Shown in pieces: positions 17,189 through 24,638 of a DNA stretch of 64,000 bases. Within the stretch, counting starts at the first letter, position 1. Each line of letters begins with the position of its first letter. The notes beneath the pieces are model-generated. The model had not been told where the DNA came from. It saw only the letters and a list, made by a program, of their open reading frames with translations, and did not search any database. Position numbers and translations under genes: made by a program. The stretch comes from CAVQBJ01 sp963819075 (lineage in GTDB: Bacteria; Actinomycetota; Thermoleophilia; Solirubrobacterales; Solirubrobacteraceae), in NCBI GenBank assembly GCA_963819075.1, contig CAWFUP010000002.1, forward strand, positions 1,054,001 to 1,118,000, given 5' to 3'.

Positions 17189-18259
17189 ATGGCGACGCAC
17201 GTGGCAGGCGAACTGGAGCGCGCGGAGATCCCGCCCGCCCCGCCTCACCTCGATCCGCACGATCGAGCCCGGCTGTTGCGCTTCATGCTGCTGATGCGCG
17301 GCATCGAGGAGCGCGCGATGGCGCTCTACCGCCAGGGCAAGGTGCCCGGGTCCTTCTACGACGGACACGGGCAGGAGGCCGTCTCGAGCGGCGCCGCGTA
17401 TGCGCTCGGCCCGGCCGACCGCCTGTGCGTCCTGCACCGCGACCTCGCCGCGCACCTCGTCCGCGGCGTCGCCATCGAGCGGATCCTCGGCCAGTACATG
17501 GGCCGCGCGGACGGCGTCACCGGTGGGCGCGACGGCAACGTGCACTTCGGCGAGCGGCGCCTCGGCTGCGTCGGAATGGTCTCGATGCTGCCCGACATGA
17601 TGCTCGTCGCCACCGGCATGGCGATGGCCTTCCGGCTGCGCGGCGAGCGACGCTGTGCGCTGACCTGGGTCGGCGACGGCGCGACCTCGCGCGGCGACTT
17701 CCACGAGGCGCTCAACTGGGCCGGCGTGCAGCGCCTGCCGGTCATCTTCGTGCTCGAGAACAACCAGTACGCCTACTCGACCCCGACCGCGCGCCAGTTC
17801 GCGGTCGACCCCGTCGAGCATGCGAGCGCGTACGGCTTCCCCGGCGTCGTCGTCGATGGCAACGATGTCGAGGCGGTCTTCGAGGCGACGCGGGCCGCGC
17901 GCGAACGCGCGCTGGCCGGGGAGGGCCCGACGCTGATCGAGGCGGTGACGATGCGCATGCACGGCCACGCCGCCCACGACGACATGCGCTACGTGCCCGA
18001 GGCGCTGCTCGCCCACTGGCGCGAGCGCGATCCGATCGCGCTGCAGGAACGCCGCGTCGGTGCGCTCGGGGTGGACGTGGCCGCGCTGCGCGCCGAGGTG
18101 CTGGCCGAGATCGACGCGGCGGCGACGCGCGCCCTGGCGATGGAGATGCCCGATCCGGCCACCGCGTGCGACGGCGTGTTCTGCGACGGCGAGGCCGAGG
18201 CACTCGGGGATGGCCAGGCGCCGTGGAGCGGCTTTGCAAAGGGGAGCCGCGATGCCTGA
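17189..18259 (+). CDS. 2-oxo acid dehydrogenase E1 component, alpha subunit
   Basis: The alpha subunit of the thiamine-diphosphate E1 decarboxylase takes a 2-oxo acid, probably the branched-chain 2-oxo acids given the operon. It has 356 residues. The TPP/Mg motif GDGATSRGDFHEALNWAG...ENNQYAYSTP lies at about 168-200. The substrate-loop signature DGVTGGRDGNVHFG precedes it, and MRMHGHAAHDD is the usual phosphorylation-loop region. Its stop overlaps the E1 beta start by 8 bp, so the two subunits are translated together as an alpha2beta2 enzyme. Pyruvate- or acetoin-type E1 cannot be excluded from this subunit alone. A GAGAAAGGG element lies 11 nt before the ATG. Confidence 0.9.
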   Translation: MATHVAGELERAEIPPAPPHLDPHDRARLLRFMLLMRGIEERAMALYRQGKVPGSFYDGHGQEAVSSGAAYALGPADRLCVLHRDLAAHLVRGVAIERILGQYMGRADGVTGGRDGNVHFGERRLGCVGMVSMLPDMMLVATGMAMAFRLRGERRCALTWVGDGATSRGDFHEALNWAGVQRLPVIFVLENNQYAYSTPTARQFAVDPVEHASAYGFPGVVVDGNDVEAVFEATRAARERALAGEGPTLIEAVTMRMHGHAAHDDMRYVPEALLAHWRERDPIALQERRVGALGVDVAALRAEVLAEIDAAATRALAMEMPDPATACDGVFCDGEAEALGDGQAPWSGFAKGSRDA

Positions 18260-19217
18260 GCTCACGTACCTGCAGGCGATCTCCGACGGCCTGCGCGCCG
18301 AGATGCGCGCCGACCAGCGGGTGTTGGTCATGGGCGAGGACGTCGGCCAGTTCGGCGGCGCTTTCAAGGTCACCGACGGCATGCTCGACGAGTTCGGCGA
18401 GCAGCGCGTCATCGACACGCCGCTCGCCGAATCGGCGATCATCGGCACGGCGATCGGTGCGGCCGTCGTCGGCCTGCGCCCGGTGTGCGAGATGCAGTTC
18501 GCCGACTTCATCTCCTGCGGCTTCGACCAGCTCGTCAACGTCGCCGGCAAGATGCACTACCGACAGGGCCTCGCGGTGCCGCTCACCGTGCGCCTGCCCT
18601 CGGGCGGGGGGTTCTCCGGCGGACCGTTTCACTCCCAGAATCCCGAGGCGTGGTTCATGCACGCCCCGGGGCTGAAGGTGCTGGCGCCGTCGACCGCCGA
18701 GGACGCCAAGGGGCTCTTGATCGCGGCGATCCGCGACCCCAACCCGGTGTGCTTCTTCGAGCACAAGCACCTCTATCGACGCATCCGCGGCGAGGTGCCG
18801 CCGGGCGCGTACGAGACGCCGATGCGCGCGCGAGTGGCGCGCCCCGGCGCCGACCTCGTCGTCATCGCGTACGGGGCGATGGTGTGGTCCGCGCTCGAGG
18901 CGACCGAGGACCTCGACGGGGCGCGCATCGAGGTGCTCGACCTGCGCTCGCTCGTGCCGCTCGACGAGGCGGCGATCCTCGATTCGGTCGCGCGCTGCTC
19001 GAAGGTGGTGATGGTCGACGAGGCCAACTCGACGTGCGCCGCCGGTGCACAGGTGGCGGCGCTGATCGCGCAGCACGGCTTTGAGCACCTCGACGGGCCG
19101 GTCGTGCGCGTCGGCTCGCCCGACGTGCCGATCCCCTTCTCGCCGCCGCTCGAGCGGGCGGTGCTGCCCCAGGTGTCCGACATCGCGCAGGCGTGCCGTG
19201 AGCTTCTCGCCTACTGA
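18252..19217 (+). CDS. 2-oxo acid dehydrogenase E1 component, beta subunit
   Basis: This 321-residue subunit starts at ATG 18252, eight bases inside the alpha-subunit gene. Family features are MGEDVGQFGGAFKVTDG, DTPLAESAIIG, FISCGFDQLVNVAGKM, the RLPSGGGFSGGPFHSQ loop and a C-terminal transketolase-type domain (IEVLDLRSLVPLDEAAI, VMVDEANSTCAAGAQV). These match BkdA2/PdhB-type beta subunits that complete the TPP site. The gene overlaps the E2 start by 20 bp. Confidence 0.92.
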   Translation: MPELTYLQAISDGLRAEMRADQRVLVMGEDVGQFGGAFKVTDGMLDEFGEQRVIDTPLAESAIIGTAIGAAVVGLRPVCEMQFADFISCGFDQLVNVAGKMHYRQGLAVPLTVRLPSGGGFSGGPFHSQNPEAWFMHAPGLKVLAPSTAEDAKGLLIAAIRDPNPVCFFEHKHLYRRIRGEVPPGAYETPMRARVARPGADLVVIAYGAMVWSALEATEDLDGARIEVLDLRSLVPLDEAAILDSVARCSKVVMVDEANSTCAAGAQVAALIAQHGFEHLDGPVVRVGSPDVPIPFSPPLERAVLPQVSDIAQACRELLAY

Positions 19218-20481
19218 TCCGACGGCGCCCTCGAGCGCCGACGGCGCCACCGTCGTGGATGTGGTGATGCCCCAGATGGGGGTGTCGGTGGCCGAGGGCA
19301 CCGTCGTGGCCTGGCACAAGCGCCCCGGCGACTGGGTGCTCGCCGACGAGACGATCTGCGAGATCTCGACCGACAAGATCGATACCGACGTGCCGGCGCC
19401 GGCGAGCGGGCGGGTCAGCGAGCTGCTCGTGCGCGAGGAGGAGACCGTCCCCGTCGGCAGTGTGCTCGCGCGCATCGCCACCGACGCGGTGGCGGGCCAG
19501 GCGCACCCTGATGAGCGCGGGCCGGTTGCCGCGCGGCTGCCCTCGCCGGTCCCGACGGCGCCGCCCGAGGCGCCGGCGGCCGACCCGGTCGCGGAGCCCG
19601 GCTCACCGGCGCCGTCGCTCGCCGCGGGCGGGCGGACCTCGCCGGTCGTGCGCCGGATCGCCGATCGCGAGGGCATCGACCTGTCGCGCGTGAGCGGCAC
19701 CGGTCGCGGCGGGCGCGTGCGCAAGCAGGACGTGCTCGCCTACCTCGCCGGGCGCGACGCCGCCGCCGCGGACGCGCCGCCGCTGCACACCGAGAGCCCC
19801 TACCGCGAGAACGCCGACGCGGGCGAGGTGGTGAGCGAGCCGCTGTCGCGCATGCGCCGCTCGATCGCCGAGCACATGGTGCGCTCGCTGCACACCGCGG
19901 CGCATTGCACCTCGATCATGGAGGTCGACATGTCGGCCGTGGAGGCGGCCCGCGCACGGCTCGGCGTCACCAGCCTCGCGTTCGTCGCTCGGGCAACGAT
20001 CGATGCCCTCGCGGCCCATCCGCGCCTTAACGCGACGCTGCAGGACGGCGTCCTGGAGCGCCATCGTGACGTCAATCTCGGCATCGCGGTGTCGCTGGGC
20101 GACGACGGGTTGATCGTGCCGGTCATCTCGCGGGCCCAGGATCTCTCGGTGCAGGGTCTGGCCGCGCGCATCCGCGAGCTGGCCCGCCGGTCTCGCGCCG
20201 GAGAGCTGACACCGGACGAGGTGACCGGCGGCACATTCACGATCACCAACCCCGGCAGCTTCGGCACGCTCGCCTCGACGCCGATCATCAACCAGCCGCA
20301 GGTGGCGATCCTCGACCTCGAGGCGATCGTCAAGCGCGTCATCGTCGCCACCGACGAGCGGGGCGACGGCATCGCGATCCGGCCGATGACGAACCTCTGC
20401 CTGTCGTGGGACCACCGCGCACTCGACGGGGCGCTCGCGGCGCAGTTCCTGGCCACCGTGCGCGACGGGCTGCAGAGATGA
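19198..20481 (+). CDS. Dihydrolipoamide acyltransferase (E2) of a 2-oxo acid dehydrogenase
   Basis: This is the E2 core, which accepts the acyl group on a swinging lipoyl arm and passes it to CoA. It starts at GTG 19198 within the E1 beta gene and has 427 residues. Residues 18-95 are one lipoyl domain with the EISTDKIDTDV motif (lipoyl Lys60). A Pro/Ala-rich linker follows. Residues about 140-180 are the peripheral subunit-binding domain (TSPVVRRIADREGIDLSRV, GRGGRVRKQDVL). The rest is the catalytic domain, with DHRALDG near 405 providing the active-site His. It shares an ATGA overlap with the downstream dehydrogenase. No E3 gene is present, so dihydrolipoamide dehydrogenase must be encoded elsewhere. 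Confidence 0.93.
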   Translation: MSFSPTDPTAPSSADGATVVDVVMPQMGVSVAEGTVVAWHKRPGDWVLADETICEISTDKIDTDVPAPASGRVSELLVREEETVPVGSVLARIATDAVAGQAHPDERGPVAARLPSPVPTAPPEAPAADPVAEPGSPAPSLAAGGRTSPVVRRIADREGIDLSRVSGTGRGGRVRKQDVLAYLAGRDAAAADAPPLHTESPYRENADAGEVVSEPLSRMRRSIAEHMVRSLHTAAHCTSIMEVDMSAVEAARARLGVTSLAFVARATIDALAAHPRLNATLQDGVLERHRDVNLGIAVSLGDDGLIVPVISRAQDLSVQGLAARIRELARRSRAGELTPDEVTGGTFTITNPGSFGTLASTPIINQPQVAILDLEAIVKRVIVATDERGDGIAIRPMTNLCLSWDHRALDGALAAQFLATVRDGLQR

Positions 20482-21575
20482 GCACGCACGTCGCCGGTCC
20501 CGGGAGCTCGGGCGCCTGGCTCGGCGGTCTGGAGGCCGGCGAGCACGAGCAGCTGCTGATCCGCCGCGGGGACCGAACCGGGATCCACACGATCGTCGCG
20601 ATCCACTCGACGGCGCTCGGGCCGGCGCTCGGCGGCTGTCGCGTCTGGCACTACCCGTCACTGGCCGACGCCGTCGGGGATGCGCTGCGCCTGTCGCGGG
20701 CGATGACGCTGAAGGCGTCCGTGGCCGGTCTTTCGCTCGGCGGAGGCAAGGGCGTCATCGCGGTGCCAGCCGGTTTGGAGCCGAGCAGGGCGCTGCGCCA
20801 CGAGATGCTGCGCGATTTCGCCGACACGGTCAACAGCCTCCAGGGGCGCTACATCACCGCCGAGGACGTCGGCACGACGAGTCGCGACATGGCGGTCCTC
20901 GCCCGTTTCTGCCCGCACGTCGTCGGGCGCCCGACCGAGGCTGGCGGCTCGGGCGACCCCGGGGAGTTCACCGCGACGGGCGTCGAGGCGGCGATGCGGG
21001 CCTGCGCCGCGCACGCCTTCGGCGCCGCCGACGTCGCCGGGCGCTCGGTGGCGATCGTCGGTCTCGGCAGCGTCGGTACGCATCTGGCGCGGCGCCTGGC
21101 CCACGCGGGCGCGACGCTGTTCCTATCGGACATCGATCCCCGCCGCGAGGTCGTGGCTCGCGATCTCGGCGCGCACTGGCTCGAGCCGGCCGAGGCGCTG
21201 GCCGCCGAGGTCGACATCCTCGCCCCGTGTGCGCTCGGCGGGATGCTCGACGACGAGCACGTCGAGGCGCTGCGCTGCCGCGTCGTCTGCGGGGCGGCGA
21301 ACAACCAGCTCGCGCACGACGGCGTGGCCGACCAGCTCGCCGCGCGCGAGATCCTCTACGCCCCCGACTTCATCGTGAACGCCGGCGGGCTCATCAACGT
21401 CGCGCTCGAGCTGACCGGGTACGACCCCGCCCAGGCGCTGCGTCGCTGCGCCGAGATCGAGGCGGTGCTCGGGCGCGTGCTCGAGCACGCCGACGAGGCC
21501 GGCGTCACGCCGCTGCACGCGGCCGGGGAGCTCGCGCAGCGCTGGCTGTCGGCGGCGTCGGCCGCCCGGGGGTAG
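20478..21575 (+). CDS. Leu/Val/Phe (amino acid) dehydrogenase
   Basis: This is an NAD-dependent oxidative deaminase of the Glu/Leu/Phe/Val dehydrogenase family; leucine or valine is the likely substrate. It has 365 residues from ATG 20478. The N-terminal catalytic domain has TALGPALGGCRVW, MTLKASVAGLSLGGGKGVI with the catalytic lysines (K79, K91), and YITAEDVGT. The C-terminal Rossmann domain has VAIVGLGSVG, DILAPCALGG and NNQLAHD. Its 4-bp overlap with E2 means amine removal and 2-oxo acid decarboxylation are expressed together. That supports a branched-chain amino acid to acyl-CoA pathway, either for catabolism or for priming branched fatty acids. Confidence 0.92.
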   Translation: MSTHVAGPGSSGAWLGGLEAGEHEQLLIRRGDRTGIHTIVAIHSTALGPALGGCRVWHYPSLADAVGDALRLSRAMTLKASVAGLSLGGGKGVIAVPAGLEPSRALRHEMLRDFADTVNSLQGRYITAEDVGTTSRDMAVLARFCPHVVGRPTEAGGSGDPGEFTATGVEAAMRACAAHAFGAADVAGRSVAIVGLGSVGTHLARRLAHAGATLFLSDIDPRREVVARDLGAHWLEPAEALAAEVDILAPCALGGMLDDEHVEALRCRVVCGAANNQLAHDGVADQLAAREILYAPDFIVNAGGLINVALELTGYDPAQALRRCAEIEAVLGRVLEHADEAGVTPLHAAGELAQRWLSAASAARG

Positions 21576-21660
21576 GGGCGCCGGGCGGCCGGGTGGTGAT
21601 CATTTGATCGCCGAGCCCGCGTTCCGCGTCCGCGCCAGCTACGTTTGAGAGCGAGCAGGC

Positions 21661-22293
21661 ATGCCGATCGCCCCCTTCGCCCCCCGTCCGGTCTCGCACG
21701 ACGTCGAGGTCAGGCGCGCGCGCCTCGCCGTGGCCGCGGCCGTCGTCGGCATCGCCGCCGCGCTGCTCGCCTACGCGCTCTCGCCCGGGATCCGCCACGC
21801 CGTCGGTCACGCCGCGCGCGGCGTCGGTCACGCCGTCGCCCGGGTCGCCGACCGCGTCTTCCCCGACCACGCCGCCTCGGCACCGGTCCTGCCGAGCGAG
21901 TCGCTGAGCGCCGCGACGGTCACGCTGAAGACGCTGCACGGCCATCCCGCGCTGATCACGTTCTGGTCGCCGTCGTGCGCCGCCTGCGCGCACAGCGCCG
22001 CCGCGATCGAGGCGTTCGCGCGCAGCGCCCCGCCCTACCGGATCGTCGGCGTCGCCGACGGCGGCACCCGCGCGCAAGCGCTTCGCTTCCTACGCAGCCA
22101 CGGCTGGACGTTCGTGAACCTGCGCGACGGCGACGGCGCGGTCTCGAGCCGATACGGGGCAAAGACGGCGTTGGCGCTTCCGCTGACCGTCGCGATCGAC
22201 TCCTCTGGGCACATCAAGGCCACCCTCCACGGCCCGCAGACCGCGGCCCAGCTGAACGCCGCGCTCAACGCCAAGACCGACGACACCAAGTGA
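21661..22293 (+). CDS. Membrane-anchored thioredoxin-like (TlpA/redoxin) protein
   Basis: The 210-residue protein has an N-terminal transmembrane segment (LAVAAAVVGIAAALLAYAL). After it comes an extracytoplasmic thioredoxin fold: LITFWSPSCAACAHSAAAIEAF with a CxxC (C-A-A-C) redox site, YRIVGVADGG, a cis-Pro region ALPLTVAIDSSG and a C-terminal helix. This is the TlpA/ResA pattern for thiol-disulfide chemistry outside the membrane. Its stop overlaps the start of the next gene by 4 bp (GTGA). No cytochrome c maturation genes adjoin, so the client protein is unknown. Confidence 0.8.
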   Translation: MPIAPFAPRPVSHDVEVRRARLAVAAAVVGIAAALLAYALSPGIRHAVGHAARGVGHAVARVADRVFPDHAASAPVLPSESLSAATVTLKTLHGHPALITFWSPSCAACAHSAAAIEAFARSAPPYRIVGVADGGTRAQALRFLRSHGWTFVNLRDGDGAVSSRYGAKTALALPLTVAIDSSGHIKATLHGPQTAAQLNAALNAKTDDTK

Positions 22294-23444
22294 CGCCGGC
22301 CTGCCCTGGTCCGAGTCGCGCGCAAGGGCGACGGCGTCCGCACACCCCGAAGCGCGCAGGCGGGCGTGTCGCCCTGCGTGAGCGACGGGCGAGGGCGTCG
22401 CGGCTCGCCGCCGTCGTCCTGGCCGCCGTCGGCCTCAGCGGCTGCGGCAGCACCTCGCCGGCTCCCCCGACCGCCGCGAGCACTGCGGCCGCGGCGGCGA
22501 GCACCCCGCTCGGCGCGCCGCCGCTCGCGCACCGCACGACGGTGACGCTCGTGCTCGACTTCGTCCCCAACGCGGTCCACGCCGGCATCTACCGCGCGCT
22601 CGCCGCCGGCTACTACGACCGGCTGAACATCGCGCTGCGCATCGTGCAGCCGACGAGCACGAGCGACACCCTGCGGCTCATCGACGCTGGCCGTGCGCAG
22701 TTCGGCCTCGCCGACGGGCTCGACGTCGCTCAGCTCATCGCCGCCGGCGGCGACGCCCAGTCGATCATGGCCATCACGCAGCGGCCGCTCGGTGGGCTGA
22801 TCGCGCTCGCCTCCGAGCACCTGAGCTCCCCGGGGGCGCTGCAGGGCCGAACCGTGGGGATCACCGGCGTGCCGTCCGATGCGGCCGTGCTCGACACCGA
22901 AGTGAGCGCGGCCGGCGGCCGGCCAGCGAGCGTGCACGTCGTCAACGTCGGCTTCAACGGCGCGACCGCGCTCGCCTCGGGACGGTTGGCCGCCTTCACC
23001 GGCTACTGGCCGGCCGACGGCGTGCAGCTGCAGGTGGCCGGGCATCCGATCACGGTGTTCGCGCTCGATAGCTACGGCGGCCCAGCGTACCCCGGGCTAG
23101 AGGCGTTCACGACGCGGCGGCTGCTGGGCAGCGACCCGGCGCTCGCGCGAGCGTTCCTGGCCGCGACCGTGCGCGGCTATCAGGACACGATCGCCGACCC
23201 GGCACGCAGCGTCGATGAGCTGCTCGCCCTCAACCCCACCCTCTCGCGGGCGTTCACGACGGCCTCGCTGCGCGCCTACCTGCCGCTGTTCGACGCGAGC
23301 GGGAGCGGGAGCGTCGGCACGCTGTCCGCGTCGCATCTGAGCGCACTGTCGGCGTGGATGGTCGCGCACGGGCTCATCTCGCGGGCCATCAGCCCATCGC
23401 GCTTTGCCACGAACGCGTTCCTGCCGGCCGCCGGCCGCCCGTAA
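22290..23444 (+). CDS. NMT1/THI5-like ABC-type substrate-binding lipoprotein
   Basis: This is a 384-residue frame from GTG 22290, overlapping the thioredoxin-like gene. A lipobox is clear (LAAVVLAAVGLSGCGS), preceded by an unusually long, Arg-rich leader of about 50 residues. The true start may be internal, although I saw no better in-frame start codon. The mature part shows the NMT1 pattern: VTLVLDFVPNAVHAGIYRALAAGYY, TSTSDTLRLIDAGRAQFGLADG, GRTVGITGVPSD and FTGYWPADGVQL. Such proteins capture pyrimidine, sulfonate or riboflavin-like compounds. No permease or ATPase gene adjoins, so its transporter partner is missing from the window. Confidence 0.8.
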   Translation: MTPACPGPSRAQGRRRPHTPKRAGGRVALRERRARASRLAAVVLAAVGLSGCGSTSPAPPTAASTAAAAASTPLGAPPLAHRTTVTLVLDFVPNAVHAGIYRALAAGYYDRLNIALRIVQPTSTSDTLRLIDAGRAQFGLADGLDVAQLIAAGGDAQSIMAITQRPLGGLIALASEHLSSPGALQGRTVGITGVPSDAAVLDTEVSAAGGRPASVHVVNVGFNGATALASGRLAAFTGYWPADGVQLQVAGHPITVFALDSYGGPAYPGLEAFTTRRLLGSDPALARAFLAATVRGYQDTIADPARSVDELLALNPTLSRAFTTASLRAYLPLFDASGSGSVGTLSASHLSALSAWMVAHGLISRAISPSRFATNAFLPAAGRP

Positions 23445-23455
23445 CATCCGCCGGG

Positions 23456-24562
23456 ATGGCCACGCAGCAGCTCGTTGTCACGCCGCCGAAGCGGCACGTC
23501 CACGTTCGGCGCCTCGTCATCGGCGCGCTCGTCATCGTGGTGATCGGCGCCGCCGCGACCCTCTTCGGCTGGGACCTCACCGGCTGGGTCAAGCACATCT
23601 GGGACACGGTCAAGGCGATTCCGATCGGCACCCTGATCGCCGCGATCGTGCTGATCACGCTGCAGACCGGCACGACCGCGTACGCGTGGTGGTGGATCCT
23701 GCGCTTCGGCTATCCCCATGCGGTCATCCCCTGGGTGCAGGTCTTCGCCTGCTACGCGGCGGCGGTCGCCCTCAACTGGGTCGTGCCGGCGAACCTCGGC
23801 ACGCTGGCCATGCTGCTGATGTTCACCACGATCATCGCCGGCGCGACCTTCGCCGGCGTGCTGGCCGGCATGGCCGTCCAGAAGATCTATTACACGGTCA
23901 TCGGGGCGGCCGTCTACGTGTACCTATTCCTGAGCGTCGGCGGATCCTTCGACCTCCAGTTCGGCTTCGTCTCGGACCATCCGTGGGCCACGCTGATCCT
24001 CGTCGCCGGCCTGGCGGCGCTCCTGTTCCTCGTCGGGCGGATCCTCAAGGAGCGGCTGCGCGAGTGGTGGGAGCAGGCGCAGGTCGGTGCGCAGATCCTC
24101 GTGCATCCGCGCGCCTACCTCGGACGCGTGCTCGTTCCCGAGCTGATCAGCTACGCGGCCTACCTCGGCGTGATCGCCGTGTTCCTGGCCGCGTACAACA
24201 TCCCGGTCAGCTTCCACACGCTCGCGCGCGTGGTGGCCGGCAACTCGATCGCCAACACGACGGCGGTGACGCCGGGCGGCGCCGGCGTCACGCAGGCGTT
24301 CAACGTCGCCTCGCTGAAGGGCATCACGAGCGCCTCCAATGCGACCGCCTACTCGGTGGCCCAGCAGCTCGTGGTCACCGTCTGGAGCATCCTGCTGGCC
24401 ATCGCGCTGCTCGTGCGAGCCTTCGGCTGGTCGGGCGGGCGGACGCTCGTGTCGCAGTCCTACAGCGAGGCACGCACCAAGACCGCCGAGCAGAAGGCCG
24501 CGCGTAAGGCCAAGCGCGTGGCCAAGCGCCACGACCAGACGGTGAAGGACGGGGCGACGTAG
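23456..24562 (+). CDS. Flippase-like/lysylphosphatidylglycerol-synthase-TM-domain membrane protein
   Basis: The 368-residue protein has about seven hydrophobic segments. The pattern N-WVVPANLGTLAML...GAGVTQAFNVASLKG...YSVAQQLVVTVWSILLAIAL is typical of the UPF0104/LPG_synthase_TM (AglD-like) family. Related proteins act as lipid-linked flippases or as the transmembrane half of MprF, and this one has no aminoacyl-transferase domain. A Lys/Arg-rich cytoplasmic tail ends the protein (EQKAARKAKRVAKRHDQTV). ATG 23456 follows the preceding stop by 11 bp, so it belongs to the same transcription unit. Confidence 0.75.
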   Translation: MATQQLVVTPPKRHVHVRRLVIGALVIVVIGAAATLFGWDLTGWVKHIWDTVKAIPIGTLIAAIVLITLQTGTTAYAWWWILRFGYPHAVIPWVQVFACYAAAVALNWVVPANLGTLAMLLMFTTIIAGATFAGVLAGMAVQKIYYTVIGAAVYVYLFLSVGGSFDLQFGFVSDHPWATLILVAGLAALLFLVGRILKERLREWWEQAQVGAQILVHPRAYLGRVLVPELISYAAYLGVIAVFLAAYNIPVSFHTLARVVAGNSIANTTAVTPGGAGVTQAFNVASLKGITSASNATAYSVAQQLVVTVWSILLAIALLVRAFGWSGGRTLVSQSYSEARTKTAEQKAARKAKRVAKRHDQTVKDGAT

Positions 24563-24568
24563 GAGCTG

Positions 24569-24628
24569 CGCGGGCCAGGCGTTCGCGCGAGCCAGGGCGG
24601 GCGACCCTCGCCCGAGGCCTGGCCAGCG
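24569..24628. terminator. Candidate bidirectional terminator hairpin
   Basis: GGCCAGGC at 24573-24580 is perfectly complementary to GCCTGGCC at 24617-24624, with GCGC/GCGC flanks that can extend the stem. GGCGGG/CCCGCC-like complementarity lies inside the loop. It is the only structured element in the 76-bp gap between the converging flippase-like and sedolisin genes. Confidence 0.45.
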
Positions 24629-24638
24629 CGGCGTCCGC

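Noticed and set aside
17100..17294. Short leader peptide before the E1 alpha gene
   Set aside because: It overlaps the E1 alpha coding region in another frame and lacks any attenuator-like run of regulatory codons.
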